Virus record (IMG/VR): IMGVR_UViG_3300030060_002971
Span: 5,314 to 49,454 of that record
Length of the DNA: 44,141 nt
Direction: 5' to 3' (one strand)
From: a virus
Shown piece by piece: positions 1 through 8,819 of the stretch (its first letter is position 1; each line of letters starts with the position of its first letter). The notes under the pieces are model-generated. The model saw nothing but the letters and a program-made list of their open reading frames with translations. It had not been told where the DNA came from and searched no databases. The translations under genes and the position numbers were made by a program.

Positions 1-174
1 GTATTCAGATTTATCTATGATGAACCTGCTGGTGACCATGGTTGGTATAATGATGACCCAACTGTGCCCGGTAGACAAATAGTAAAGTTTAGTGAAAACT
101 TTGGCTGGAGATACAGAAAGGAGACTTTAAAAGCAAGAAACCTCTGTAAATGTGACTCCTGTCCCTGCGAGTAG
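1..174 (+). CDS. C-terminal fragment of unknown protein with Cys-rich tail
   Basis: Frame 1 is open from the left edge to a TAG at 172-174, giving the last 57 residues of a gene that begins outside the window. The visible part is rich in Asp, Gly and aromatic residues and ends in LCKCDSCPCE, four cysteines in nine residues. I do not recognise the family. The closely spaced Cys (CxCxxCxC) suggest metal or Fe-S binding or a disulfide knot. A 13-residue Cys-rich ORF lies 0.7 kb downstream, so the motif recurs here. The stop codon sits directly against the promoter of the next gene. Confidence 0.6.
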   Translation, partial: VFRFIYDEPAGDHGWYNDDPTVPGRQIVKFSENFGWRYRKETLKARNLCKCDSCPCE

Positions 175-189
175 CGAAAGCTTTATATA
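172..189 (+). promoter_or_regulatory. Archaeal BRE/TATA promoter
   Basis: The sequence GCGAAAGCTTTATATA matches the element repeated through the window. TTTATATA at 182-189 places the expected start about 25 bp downstream, close to the ATG at 210. It would drive the small-protein operon 210-1267. Confidence 0.75.
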
Positions 190-209
190 GTACGAGGAGA
201 TAAAGATAT

Positions 210-536
210 ATGGCAAACGTAGAAAGATTGACCAAAAGGGTCAAAAGTATAGAGAAATGGATTGAAGAAAATGGAGCGGGAGATACTGTAAACAATTACA
301 ACTTCCTTCTGAACGCATATCGAGGTGCTGATGACGCATTGAGACAAATGCAACAACAGTTTGGAATGTTACAGACTTTACAAAGAGAGTATCTCGAAGG
401 TAAGGAACTAGTAGACGATTGGGATGCGTTCCTTAAGGAGAAAGACAATGCCGTTCAAGAGCAACAAACAGAGGAAGTATCTGTTCAGTCAGAAGCCGAA
501 AGTAGCGAAGAAGCTAGCGAAGCACAAGAAGAGTAG
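210..536 (+). CDS. Small coiled-coil protein with acidic tail
   Basis: 108 residues. Residues 1-70 are predicted helical with heptad-like spacing (VERLTKRVKSIEKWIEE, then a Gln-rich helix). The last 25 residues are a low-complexity Glu/Ser/Ala tail. No known family recognised. The ATG at 210 is chosen because GAGGAGAT lies about 8 bases upstream, and the promoter at 172-189 puts the transcript start nearby. It is the first gene of a row of small proteins. A coiled coil with an acidic tail could be an adaptor or scaffold, but that is a guess. Confidence 0.65.
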   Translation: MANVERLTKRVKSIEKWIEENGAGDTVNNYNFLLNAYRGADDALRQMQQQFGMLQTLQREYLEGKELVDDWDAFLKEKDNAVQEQQTEEVSVQSEAESSEEASEAQEE

Positions 537-548
537 AGGTAAGAAGTA

Positions 549-890
549 ATGGCACGTAAGAAGTTTAAAGATACAAGTGCCAACCGTAAGAAGAGATGGA
601 ATAAGAAATCACCTATGGCCCGTAATGGTAAACAAAATGGTTCATGGAAAGGTGGTAAATCTCCACACTACTACAGAAGAAAGGCTAATGCTGGTAAAAA
701 CGAAGTAGTACACCATAAGAGTGGTGGAAAAGGTGGACGTGGTAAGCCCGGTGTCCACACAGCTAAAACGGCAAGAAAATCAAATTTAAAGAAAATGACA
801 GCCGCACAACATAATAAGATGCATCCTGAAAAAGGACGCAAAGCTGCGGCAGCGCGTAAGCGTAAAACAACAAAAAGGAGAAAAAAGTAA
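549..890 (+). CDS. Small, very basic HNH-nuclease-like protein
   Basis: 113 residues. The N-terminal NGSWKGG (residues 30-36) is typical of phage HNH endonucleases. It is followed by VVHH at 53-56, an NL at 79-80 and HNKMH at 88-92, the spacing of the His/Asn/His positions in HNH enzymes. The usual middle of the fold is replaced by a Gly/Lys-rich stretch, and the C-terminus is a run of Ala/Arg/Lys. It may be an active nicking nuclease, a packaging-associated HNH, or a degenerate copy reused as a DNA-binding protein. GAGGT precedes the ATG at 549 at a good distance, and the gene follows the previous stop by only 12 bases. Confidence 0.6.
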   Translation: MARKKFKDTSANRKKRWNKKSPMARNGKQNGSWKGGKSPHYYRRKANAGKNEVVHHKSGGKGGRGKPGVHTAKTARKSNLKKMTAAQHNKMHPEKGRKAAAARKRKTTKRRKK

Positions 891-892
891 AC

Positions 893-934
893 ATGTGTTG
901 CAAAGAAAACTGTAGCTGTGACTGCTGTGAGTAA
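893..934 (+). CDS. 13-residue cysteine-rich microprotein
   Basis: The ORF encodes MCCKENCSCDCCE followed by TAA: six cysteines in thirteen residues. AAAGGAG lies 12-13 bases before the ATG, and the ORF sits between two close-packed genes (2-base gaps on both sides). The composition resembles a minimal metallothionein-like or Fe-S-binding peptide. The C-terminus of the gene at the left edge ends in a similar motif. Expression is not proven; at this length chance cannot be excluded. Confidence 0.4.
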   Translation: MCCKENCSCDCCE

Positions 935-936
935 TC

Positions 937-1122
937 ATGGCTGACAAAGCTGAGAAGAAAGTAGCTGAAGAAGCTAAAGAAGAAGTTAAAGAAGAACCAA
1001 AGGAAGAAGTCAAGGAAGTACCTAAGGAAAAATTAGCAACTAAGGTATGGACTGGCGTAGGTTGGAAGGTAGTCGAAGAAGACTCACCAGAATATAAAGC
1101 TGGAAAACAACCTCAGGCATAA
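937..1122 (+). CDS. Small Lys/Glu-rich protein
   Basis: 61 residues. Residues 1-33 are an alternating Lys/Glu/Val stretch, likely a single charged helix. They are followed by a short folded-looking tail with WTGVGWKVVEED. The start MADKAEKK and the pattern (charged N-terminus, short Trp-containing C-terminus) resemble the 58-residue gene at 18568-18744. Function unknown. The stop overlaps the ATG of a 20-residue ORF (TAATG). Confidence 0.55.
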   Translation: MADKAEKKVAEEAKEEVKEEPKEEVKEVPKEKLATKVWTGVGWKVVEEDSPEYKAGKQPQA

Positions 1123-1184
1123 TGGTCTTAACTTCTAATTCAAGTAAAAAACCAGTTAAGCGCATTCTGGTTGATTACAAATGA
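1122..1184 (+). CDS. Possible 20-residue basic leader peptide
   Basis: ATG at 1122 overlaps the preceding stop in TAATG. The 20-residue product (MVLTSNSSKKPVKRILVDYK) overlaps the start of the zinc-ribbon ORF by four bases (ATGA). Translational coupling on both sides argues for translation, but there is no separate ribosome-binding site and no recognisable family. Confidence 0.3.
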   Translation: MVLTSNSSKKPVKRILVDYK

Positions 1185-1267
1185 TATGCCCACTATGTGG
1201 AAGTAGAGCTGTTGGATATTTATACGATGGCTCTAAAAAATGCCTAAAATGCGACTATACACCGTAA
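1181..1267 (+). CDS. 28-residue zinc-ribbon protein
   Basis: The ORF begins at the ATGA overlap with the upstream ORF. It encodes CPLCG, a 14-residue spacer, CLKCDY and a TAA. Two CxxC knuckles 15 residues apart are a complete minimal zinc ribbon, a fold common in archaeal and archaeal-virus regulators and RNA-polymerase-associated proteins. The gene closes the small-protein run just before the ribonucleotide reductase promoter. The Zn-binding call is from the motif; a regulatory role is inference. Confidence 0.5.
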   Translation: MICPLCGSRAVGYLYDGSKKCLKCDYTP

Positions 1268-1280
1268 ACCTTATATAGGT
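1266..1280 (+). promoter_or_regulatory. TATA promoter upstream of ribonucleotide reductase
   Basis: AAACCTTATATAGG at 1266-1279, a weaker version of the consensus with CCTTATATA. The expected transcript start is near 1298-1300, which leaves a roughly 20-base leader before the TTG start at 1319. Confidence 0.55.
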
Positions 1281-1318
1281 GGGTCGCCTAAAATAATGAA
1301 CCGCAAGGAAGTGACAAA

Positions 1319-3184
1319 TTGTTTAAGAATCAAGTAGCAGAATTTATATATAAAAGAACGTATTCTCGTTGGTTAGAAGAAGAAAATAGACGAGAGAATT
1401 GGGAAGAAACCATAGATAGATTTTTGGGTTTTGTAATTTCAGAAAGACCAGATATACCTGAAAAAACTCAAATTAAGATTAAGAAATATATGATGGAATT
1501 TGGAGTAATGCCATCAATGAGATTTTTATGGGCCGCAGGCCCAGCAGCAAAGGCAGATAATACATGCATATACAACTGTTCCTTTGCAAAGATAAACAAC
1601 GTAGAGGCATTTGCAGAGTGTCTTTATATCCTTATGTGTGGTACAGGATTCGGATTTTCAGTAGAACAGGAAGAAGTAGAAAAACTACCTAAAATACCAC
1701 AGATAAACTCAGGACAAGCCTTAAAAAAGGTTGTAATAGAAGATTCTAAAAAAGGATGGGCTGACTCAGTTAAGACACTTATGCAAAGTCTGTATGAGGG
1801 ACAGAACATCTATTTCGATTACTCAGAGATTCGTTTGGAAGGAGCTAGACTCAAAACTATGGGTGGTAGAGCTTCTGGACCTCAACCTCTGGTAAAATTA
1901 CATGATTTCATACGTGAAACCATGCACAATGCTCAAGGACGTCAACTCACGTCTCTCGAATGTCATGATATTTGTAATCAGATAGCTGAGATTGTTGTTG
2001 TTGGCGGAGTTCGTCGCAGCTCTCAAATATCCTTGTCGGACCTCCATGATGAAGATATGCGACATGCGAAGGAGTGGCCATTTCCCATCAAACGTGCTAT
2101 GGCAAACAATAGTGCTGTATATAGGGAAAAGCCCTCCGCAGGGGAATTTTTATCTGAATGGGCATCATTGGCTCTATCAGGCTCTGGGGAAAGAGGCATA
2201 TTTAATCTAGAAGCTGCACAGAGCAAAGCTCCATCAAGACGTTATGCTCCATTAATACAAGGAACTAACCCTTGTGGCGAAATAATGCTAAGAGATATGG
2301 AGTTTTGTAATCTTAGTGAAGTTGTAGTTAGAGAAGACGACGATTTAGATACATTATTGGATAAAGTAGAATGTGCTACATGGCTCGGTGTCATACAGAG
2401 CTCGTTTACATACTTTCCATACCTTAGAAATGACTGGAAAAAGAACTGTGACGTAGAAGCGCTTTTAGGCGTCAGTTTGACTGGACAGATGGATAACCCT
2501 TCCCTAATGAACTCGGAGGTGTTTAAAGCCCTTAAAAGCCGTGTTATACGCATAGCACGTAAAGCATCAGGGATACTAGGTACAAAAATGCCAGCAGCTA
2601 CCACATGTGTGAAGCCAAGTGGCACTGTTTCACAGCTTGTAGATTCAGCGTCTGGAGTACATCCGAGATACTCTGAATATTACATAAGAAGATACAGAAT
2701 ATCAGCAGGAGACCCATTATTTGCAATGATGAAAGATACTGGTATACCATGTCAGCCAGAAAATGGACAAACTAAAGAAACAGCTAATACATGGGTATTA
2801 GAGTTCCCAGTTAAGTCTCCGCAAGGGTGTATTACACGTAAAGATGTAACTGCTTTACAACAACTAAGTCATTATAAAGATTTACAACATAATTGGTGTG
2901 AACATAACGCAAGTATGACTGTATATGTTAGAGATGATGAATGGTTTGAAGTAGGTAATTGGGTATACAAAAATTGGGATATAATAAATGGTGTATCTTT
3001 CCTACCATACGACGGAGGACACTATGAATTAGCTCCATATGAGGAAATAGACCATAGAACCTACGAAAGCTTTATAAAGAAGCTCCCCGTAATAGATTAT
3101 AGCAAACTCTCTGAATACGAGTATGAAGACAATACTCAAGGTAAACAAGAGCTAGCTTGCACAGGAGATAAGTGTGACATCTGA
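1319..3184 (+). CDS. nrdJ: Adenosylcobalamin-dependent ribonucleotide reductase (class II, monomeric RTPR type)
   Basis: 621 residues. Reduces ribonucleotides to deoxyribonucleotides using coenzyme B12, supplying dNTPs for viral replication. The N-terminus EFIYKRTYSRW is typical of the Lactobacillus-type monomeric reductase. The active-site loop NPCGE is at 317-321, with thiyl Cys319, Asn317 and Glu321; Cys330 lies 11 residues on, as in the family. A candidate partner Cys is at 83 or 87 (NTCIYNC). The C-terminal redox pair is CTGDKC (614/619). It is shorter than the roughly 740-residue Lactobacillus enzyme. The start is TTG: the in-frame upstream stop is at 1289-1291 and AAGGA lies about 9 bases before TTG. 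An out-of-frame ATG at 1296 opens a 13-codon ORF overlapping the start. Confidence 0.95.
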   Translation: MFKNQVAEFIYKRTYSRWLEEENRRENWEETIDRFLGFVISERPDIPEKTQIKIKKYMMEFGVMPSMRFLWAAGPAAKADNTCIYNCSFAKINNVEAFAECLYILMCGTGFGFSVEQEEVEKLPKIPQINSGQALKKVVIEDSKKGWADSVKTLMQSLYEGQNIYFDYSEIRLEGARLKTMGGRASGPQPLVKLHDFIRETMHNAQGRQLTSLECHDICNQIAEIVVVGGVRRSSQISLSDLHDEDMRHAKEWPFPIKRAMANNSAVYREKPSAGEFLSEWASLALSGSGERGIFNLEAAQSKAPSRRYAPLIQGTNPCGEIMLRDMEFCNLSEVVVREDDDLDTLLDKVECATWLGVIQSSFTYFPYLRNDWKKNCDVEALLGVSLTGQMDNPSLMNSEVFKALKSRVIRIARKASGILGTKMPAATTCVKPSGTVSQLVDSASGVHPRYSEYYIRRYRISAGDPLFAMMKDTGIPCQPENGQTKETANTWVLEFPVKSPQGCITRKDVTALQQLSHYKDLQHNWCEHNASMTVYVRDDEWFEVGNWVYKNWDIINGVSFLPYDGGHYELAPYEEIDHRTYESFIKKLPVIDYSKLSEYEYEDNTQGKQELACTGDKCDI

Positions 3185-3386
3185 AAAAGATATTATAACA
3201 GGAACCAAGAAACTTGGTAGAAACGCAAACCTTAACGATACAGGACATTTAAATCAAGGAATACACTCTTTACAAGGTACTGAAATGCCAGAAGGAACTA
3301 TATTAGCTAGAACACCAGCTGATGAACCAGATAACGGTAATTTAAAGTCTAGAAGTAAATCTAATAAAACGAATAGAAGTTATTAA
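3174..3386 (+). CDS. Hypothetical 70-residue protein
   Basis: Starts at a GTG overlapping the last 11 bases of the reductase gene, with AGGAGA about 8 bases upstream. Composition is polar, rich in Asn, Gly, Thr and Lys, with no hydrophobic core visible, so it may be largely disordered. No family recognised. The end overlaps by 4 bases the convergent gene from the opposite strand, so this is the last gene of the + strand unit. The position suggests an accessory to nucleotide metabolism, but nothing in the sequence shows it. Confidence 0.5.
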   Translation: MTSEKDIITGTKKLGRNANLNDTGHLNQGIHSLQGTEMPEGTILARTPADEPDNGNLKSRSKSNKTNRSY

Positions 3387-4450
3387 CCTGATATAAAGTC
3401 TGATACTTTTAAATTCTGGTTATTTAATCTTAAATTCATTGTACAGCCTTTGGCTTGGGTATAACTTATAGTTTTAGCAGTAACTCTATGATTATCAGAT
3501 ATATCGTAAGTTTCATTAATATTATCATTGATATATAAATTAATAATACTACCTACACCAACGTTATATCCTTTAGTTACTTGTATGTTTATATTATTGA
3601 GTTGTTGCTGTTTTTTAAATACTTCTATTATACCAGCTCTTTTAGCTGAATCTCTATCAGTATATGGCCCTGTAACAGTAATACCAGCCTGTCCTGAACC
3701 CATGTTACCTAATTGGAATCTTGATTTAACATCTAATTCACCACGTACTAATGCAAACGTAGGTGGTGTTATTTTCTGATAACTTATTTTTTGTATACCA
3801 TCAAGTAAATCATAACTTATTGAGGGTGTAGCATTTTTTAAATTTTCTCTTTTCATTAATGAAATATTAGCTTTATTACCATCATCTATCATTACAAATT
3901 CGTAATCTATTGGATTTTCTAAATCTGCATCGTCTATTATTTGTGAAAGACAATCTTGCATAATTTGGTAAGGGACTGCTAAACCTGTTCTAAATTCTCT
4001 CATTAATAATTTAGGACTTGTTTCATTTAACATATCTAATCCTATCTTTACTGAATTGGTGTTTATATTTGCATTAATATATTCGTGTATAAATTGCACT
4101 AAAGTATAACCGTCATAATTTTCTATATCATCTACAATTACAGGGAATGCATCTTTACCTGACATTAATATTCTAGGGTCAAGAGCAGTTATACTAAGAG
4201 TTTGTTCGCTAGGATTTATTTTTTTAATTAAACCTCTAAATGCTGGTATAGAATCTGTACCTCCTTCGTTTAAGTATAAAACTATTTCTTGATTTAATAA
4301 TTTATAATCTATTAAACTTTTATTAATACCTGTCACTGTTAGTGAATTTATTTGGTTATTACCCGGATTATTTAAAGTAAATTGAGTGTAATATTCTAAT
4401 TCTTTATCTCCTATAATTATTACAGGATTACTGTATGTATTCAGATTCAT
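3383..4450 (-). CDS. Baseplate hub/distal tail-like protein
   Basis: 355 residues, the last gene of the tail module. The N-terminal half (residues 10-90) is beta-rich with a ...FRGLIKKINPSEQTLSITALDPRIL section, like the barrel domain of gpD/XkdQ-type hub proteins, where an offset reference is followed by a coordinate-change strand. The middle contains helices resembling the hub's second domain. This is fold-level similarity by eye, not a family match. GGAGGA stands about 8-13 bases upstream of the ATG, and the start overlaps the preceding gene by 23 bases, suggesting coupled expression. Location after tape measure and two giant tail proteins fits a hub or tip protein. Confidence 0.5.
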   Translation of the reverse strand: MNLNTYSNPVIIIGDKELEYYTQFTLNNPGNNQINSLTVTGINKSLIDYKLLNQEIVLYLNEGGTDSIPAFRGLIKKINPSEQTLSITALDPRILMSGKDAFPVIVDDIENYDGYTLVQFIHEYINANINTNSVKIGLDMLNETSPKLLMREFRTGLAVPYQIMQDCLSQIIDDADLENPIDYEFVMIDDGNKANISLMKRENLKNATPSISYDLLDGIQKISYQKITPPTFALVRGELDVKSRFQLGNMGSGQAGITVTGPYTDRDSAKRAGIIEVFKKQQQLNNINIQVTKGYNVGVGSIINLYINDNINETYDISDNHRVTAKTISYTQAKGCTMNLRLNNQNLKVSDFISG

Positions 4451-7400
4451 AATCTACGTTTCCTCCTAGAGATATATAATCATTAGATATCATCGTACCA
4501 GAAGAATTATACTCTAAGATATGTGAAACAATCATATTCAATCCATATTTAGGTAACATTTTTCCTGTAGGATGGTCTTCTGACATACTTTCTATAACAC
4601 CAAAGAATCTTGTAAAGTCACCGTTTTTATGTTCTACATCTAAATAAACAGGTGTCCCACTTTGTTGATACTCTTTCATATCTTTTCTACTAGAATTACC
4701 CTCCAAATCTACACTACCAAAAGATACTCTACCTGAATTAGCACTTATCTTTCTAATATCAGCTTTACCTAATCTAGATTTCATAATAGAATATGTTCCC
4801 TGTCTAGTGAAACCTATAGATTGTGCTATAGTTTTAGTATTTAAAGAAACATGTGAAGGGTCTATTAAAGTTAATACTTGCGAATGTTCATTATTATAAG
4901 GTCTTGTAAAACATAAACCAAGGTCTGTAATATTAGCGTGAGCTCCTTTTATAGCAAATGTAATTAATAAACCATAAGAATCTACTGTCCATAAATCAGA
5001 AGGTTGGGCACTTCCACTTGCAGCATCGTTAAAAGCTGTACCAAATGAAATCCATGAGGTATTTGTTATATCAGCCGATGCACATTTTTCCCAATCTAAT
5101 GGTGGTTTAAAGGTTAAAGAACCGTCTCTCATTAAAGATGATGCATCTATATTTTCATATTTAGTAGTATCCTTATAGGGTAAAGGTTTCCAATTAACAG
5201 TTCCTGTATTATCTTTAGCAGGATAATATATTGATATCCTTACTTCAGGCATAGTAGTTGTACCACTCATGGTTGGACCTGTATTGTTTTGAGAATAATT
5301 ATTATATGTTTTCATAAATATTCTATCAAATTTATCTTTACGAGTCATAAGTATAAAGTTTTCAGGTCTACCAGTATACTCTACACCTGTTTTAGGTGCT
5401 AATTTACCACCACTAGTATTAATACTATTTTGAGTGAACCCTCCACCTAATATAAATTGATTATTAGTTCTTATACTTTCTGCATTTTTAGTAGCTAAAT
5501 TTTCCCATACAGGGGTATCTTTCTGTCTAACGCCTAAAATTAGATTACTACTTTTAACAGCAGAAGGTCTTGGTGGTGATGATGGATTATAGGCTGTATG
5601 ATTATCATGGTCAATATAAGAATATTCTATAGTATCGCCACTACTAGAATCATCTCTGGTTGTACTACTTGAATCTTTTACTTGGCCTCTACATAATATT
5701 TCTTTAGATAAAAATCTTCCATCAGTACCTATAGGGTCTAATTGTCTCTGAAATGTATATTGCACATCTAAAGATGGATAATATGTCCTATATAAAGAAT
5801 TCATAATATCACTAGTTTGTAAAGTTGCTGTTGCAGCACTAACTGTGTTTATCTGCATAGCTTTTGTTCCATCTCCAGAAGCTCCTAAACCGTGCCATCT
5901 TTGAGAACCCGTAATTGAATTACCATCGTCTACATAATATTCAGAGATAGAAACGTTAGAGGCTCTTGTTCTGCTTTCAGAAAGGTCTAAAGTTGCACTA
6001 TTTAACACATCACTTTCCTTTACAATAGGATTTCCTAGTGTTAAACTACATACCACTCTATTATCTGCTTCTACATATACTCTCTCTCCTGCCATTAAAT
6101 GTTCGGCTGTAGATGTTGAAGCTTCTTTCATATTAATAAGCTCTGCCTTTAATATTTTATTTACATGGGTTACATTTGTTCCTGCATCATCTGTTAAAGT
6201 AGCAGTCAATATTTGTCCTGCATCCATAACTGTTGAACCGCTACTAGTTGTAGTGTAAGTAATCTTAACTTTCACACTGTTGGTACCTGTTTGACTGCAT
6301 CCTGTAGCATCTAAGGAAACAGTTTGACTTTCATGTCCAGCAGTATTACCTTCACCTATATTATTAAATATACTATTTTGTATACCAGATAATAATCTAT
6401 TTCTATCTGTTTTTAATACAGCTACAGGTGGTAAATTTGCTGGTCTAAAAGTTGGTATTTTATGAGTTGATATATGGTCTGGTGAAACTAATGAAAAGTC
6501 ATTCTGACCACTTTCTAAATCTAAGGATTCTATACTTGTAAAATCGTTTTGGTTTGTACCTACTGATTCGTAAACTTTAGCACCACTTCCATGAGTAGCT
6601 GCTATACTAGTTAAATGGCCTCTTGTTACAGTTAATGTCGCAGCACCAGAGCCACCACCCCCGCTAGTAACTTTCATATATTCGTTACCTACTCTTATAA
6701 TATCATTATTAGCAATGTTATCTTTAGCCGCAACAGGTACACTTGCTGTTGAACTGTTTATTGTTGATGTTAAAGTTGTACGTTCTGTACCTTCATCTTC
6801 ATATGCAGTGTAATACTTCGACCAAAAACCATCAACCGATTTAGCTCTTACTAAAGGATAGTGAGAACCGTGTGTTGTATATATATGTGTTAAAGAAACG
6901 AAGAATGAAGGTTCTTCTAATTTTATAATTTCATAATTAGCCTTTTCTTCAGAATTATCATCACCATCATCCCAATCAACGTAAAATTCATTACAAGGCT
7001 CTGAAGCCTCTAATCTATAATGTAATTTATTAAATAAAAAGAAAGGATTTGTAGTTTGGTCTCCATTTTGTACTATACCTATTGCACTTGGGACATATCG
7101 ACCATCAGATTCAGTAGTAGCGTTCGTATCTGACGCTGTTTTTGATGAATATACATGTAATACTCTATTAATTTCTTCTATATAAAAAGAATCTGTTACT
7201 GAAGTTAAAGAAAAACTAGATGTGTGAGACCATGAAGGAGCTGTATTAGCTATATACATTTGTGAATGTACAGTGTTTATTCCTATTGTAGCAGCGGCTG
7301 GATAAGTAAATGATTGTACAGTAGATGCTGTAGTAGTTCCATCTGAGGCATGAGAACCGTCATATTCGAAATCCCATGATGTGGTAGCTACTGATGTATC

Positions 7401-8819
7401 TACATAATCTCCAGCAATAGCTATAGAAGTTGATGCTGCTGTAACTGTATCTTCAGGAACTATATTTCCTGCAACTGGTGTTTTAGTAATTGCGTAACTA
7501 GCTATAGGATTTGCTACATATAATTCCCATTGACTAATGGTATATTTTCTTCCAGTATTACCACTAGCTTTTAATGTACAATAAACTCTTCCTGATTTAT
7601 AACTAGAACCTGCTGTAGTAACTGTAACACTCGTTACTGCATCACCTGAGACTGCTACTGTTCCTTTACATGAAGTTTGTTCAGACGAACCACGAGTAGT
7701 AGTCATAGTAACTGCTTCACTAGCAGCATAACCACTCCCTCCGTCAGTAATTACCACAGAAGCTACTGCTCCTGTAGAAGTATTGCTTGTAACAACATAA
7801 CCTTTAGCTGTCGCACCTCCTCCATCGTCTTGTGTTATAACGACAGGTTCACCGTTAAATTTATTTAAATTTGGTATTTTACCAGTCCAATATAATGTGT
7901 CGGTTGGGTCGGAAGTGTCGGCATTTACGATACCATGCTCGTTTGTTGTAAAATCCCCACCTACTGCCGATGGTGTTCCCATATCTCCATGAACTTTGTA
8001 TGAACCATAAGTATCATCATCTTCCCATGTTCCTATTTTGAGTGTTAGATAGTCATCTGCGTCTGGTGTATCACTATCTGTTGTAAATTTAATATAAAAT
8101 TGTCCTACTGTATTTTCGTCTGCATCAAATGGTGTTTCTCCACCATAACCTGTACCGGAACCTAATATGTTTTGGCCATCAATAGCTATACCTTCTGTAG
8201 CGGTAGTTGGGTGAGATATATAATTGGTATGTCCTGTAGTTTGTGTAAATGCAACACTATTTGCTCCAACTAATATATTTGGAGCTCCCGGTGCTGCAAT
8301 TGTAACAGTAAGACTATCCATAGAACTATAACCAGTACCCTGACTTGTCATTGTTAATGAATTAACTACACCACCTGAAATAGTAGAAGTAGCCGTTGCA
8401 CCTGACCCACTACCCCCGCTAATTGTTACAGCTGGGGCAGAACCATATCCTGAACCACCACCTGAAATTGAAAGAGATATGGTGTTACTTATATCAATAG
8501 CTGCTACAGCAGTTGCTCCTGTACCGCCAGTAGTACTGAATGTCCCTCCAAGGTTTGCATTAGAACCACCTATACCGGGTCCATTACCTGAACCTCCGGG
8601 ACCTGCACCTGTATTACCTGTACCATCTTGAGATGACCATTGTGCATTAGTAGAGAAACCAGCATTCCACAATACTTGTGTCATATTTTTTTGTGGACGG
8701 TATGAACCCCATGATGTCACATTTTGTGCTGGGGTACCATGTCCTGTACCTATATTTTCTCCTTCAAACGCTCCTAAATTGGAATACGTTGTTGCTGCCG
8801 TTCTTTGATTTGCTCCCAT
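4428..8819 (-). CDS. Giant beta-rich tail/fibre protein (1463 residues)
   Basis: The N-terminal 250 residues are Gly-rich, followed by several copies of a short repeat with pattern GSGY...VT..., as in phage tail fibres. Two PKD/Ig-like segments follow: one around TSWDFEYDG, one around YVDWDDGDDN. Then comes a segment of the IIRVGNEYMKV...TVTRG type often seen in virion proteins. The C-terminal 140 residues look like a globular attachment domain. No enzymatic motif was seen. Start is ATG at 8819, overlapping the stop of the upstream 2081-residue gene. Likely a distal tail or receptor-binding protein; the assignment is from composition and neighbours. Confidence 0.6.
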   Translation of the reverse strand: MGANQRTAATTYSNLGAFEGENIGTGHGTPAQNVTSWGSYRPQKNMTQVLWNAGFSTNAQWSSQDGTGNTGAGPGGSGNGPGIGGSNANLGGTFSTTGGTGATAVAAIDISNTISLSISGGGSGYGSAPAVTISGGSGSGATATSTISGGVVNSLTMTSQGTGYSSMDSLTVTIAAPGAPNILVGANSVAFTQTTGHTNYISHPTTATEGIAIDGQNILGSGTGYGGETPFDADENTVGQFYIKFTTDSDTPDADDYLTLKIGTWEDDDTYGSYKVHGDMGTPSAVGGDFTTNEHGIVNADTSDPTDTLYWTGKIPNLNKFNGEPVVITQDDGGGATAKGYVVTSNTSTGAVASVVITDGGSGYAASEAVTMTTTRGSSEQTSCKGTVAVSGDAVTSVTVTTAGSSYKSGRVYCTLKASGNTGRKYTISQWELYVANPIASYAITKTPVAGNIVPEDTVTAASTSIAIAGDYVDTSVATTSWDFEYDGSHASDGTTTASTVQSFTYPAAATIGINTVHSQMYIANTAPSWSHTSSFSLTSVTDSFYIEEINRVLHVYSSKTASDTNATTESDGRYVPSAIGIVQNGDQTTNPFFLFNKLHYRLEASEPCNEFYVDWDDGDDNSEEKANYEIIKLEEPSFFVSLTHIYTTHGSHYPLVRAKSVDGFWSKYYTAYEDEGTERTTLTSTINSSTASVPVAAKDNIANNDIIRVGNEYMKVTSGGGGSGAATLTVTRGHLTSIAATHGSGAKVYESVGTNQNDFTSIESLDLESGQNDFSLVSPDHISTHKIPTFRPANLPPVAVLKTDRNRLLSGIQNSIFNNIGEGNTAGHESQTVSLDATGCSQTGTNSVKVKITYTTTSSGSTVMDAGQILTATLTDDAGTNVTHVNKILKAELINMKEASTSTAEHLMAGERVYVEADNRVVCSLTLGNPIVKESDVLNSATLDLSESRTRASNVSISEYYVDDGNSITGSQRWHGLGASGDGTKAMQINTVSAATATLQTSDIMNSLYRTYYPSLDVQYTFQRQLDPIGTDGRFLSKEILCRGQVKDSSSTTRDDSSSGDTIEYSYIDHDNHTAYNPSSPPRPSAVKSSNLILGVRQKDTPVWENLATKNAESIRTNNQFILGGGFTQNSINTSGGKLAPKTGVEYTGRPENFILMTRKDKFDRIFMKTYNNYSQNNTGPTMSGTTTMPEVRISIYYPAKDNTGTVNWKPLPYKDTTKYENIDASSLMRDGSLTFKPPLDWEKCASADITNTSWISFGTAFNDAASGSAQPSDLWTVDSYGLLITFAIKGAHANITDLGLCFTRPYNNEHSQVLTLIDPSHVSLNTKTIAQSIGFTRQGTYSIMKSRLGKADIRKISANSGRVSFGSVDLEGNSSRKDMKEYQQSGTPVYLDVEHKNGDFTRFFGVIESMSEDHPTGKMLPKYGLNMIVSHILEYNSSGTMISNDYISLGGNVDYESEYIQ

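Noticed and set aside
2242-2625. 127-residue antisense ORF
   Set aside because: It lies wholly opposite the conserved reductase active-site region and has no promoter or ribosome site.
3528-3779. 83-residue + strand ORF in the hub gene
   Set aside because: Hydrophobic shadow of the - strand gene, no upstream signals.
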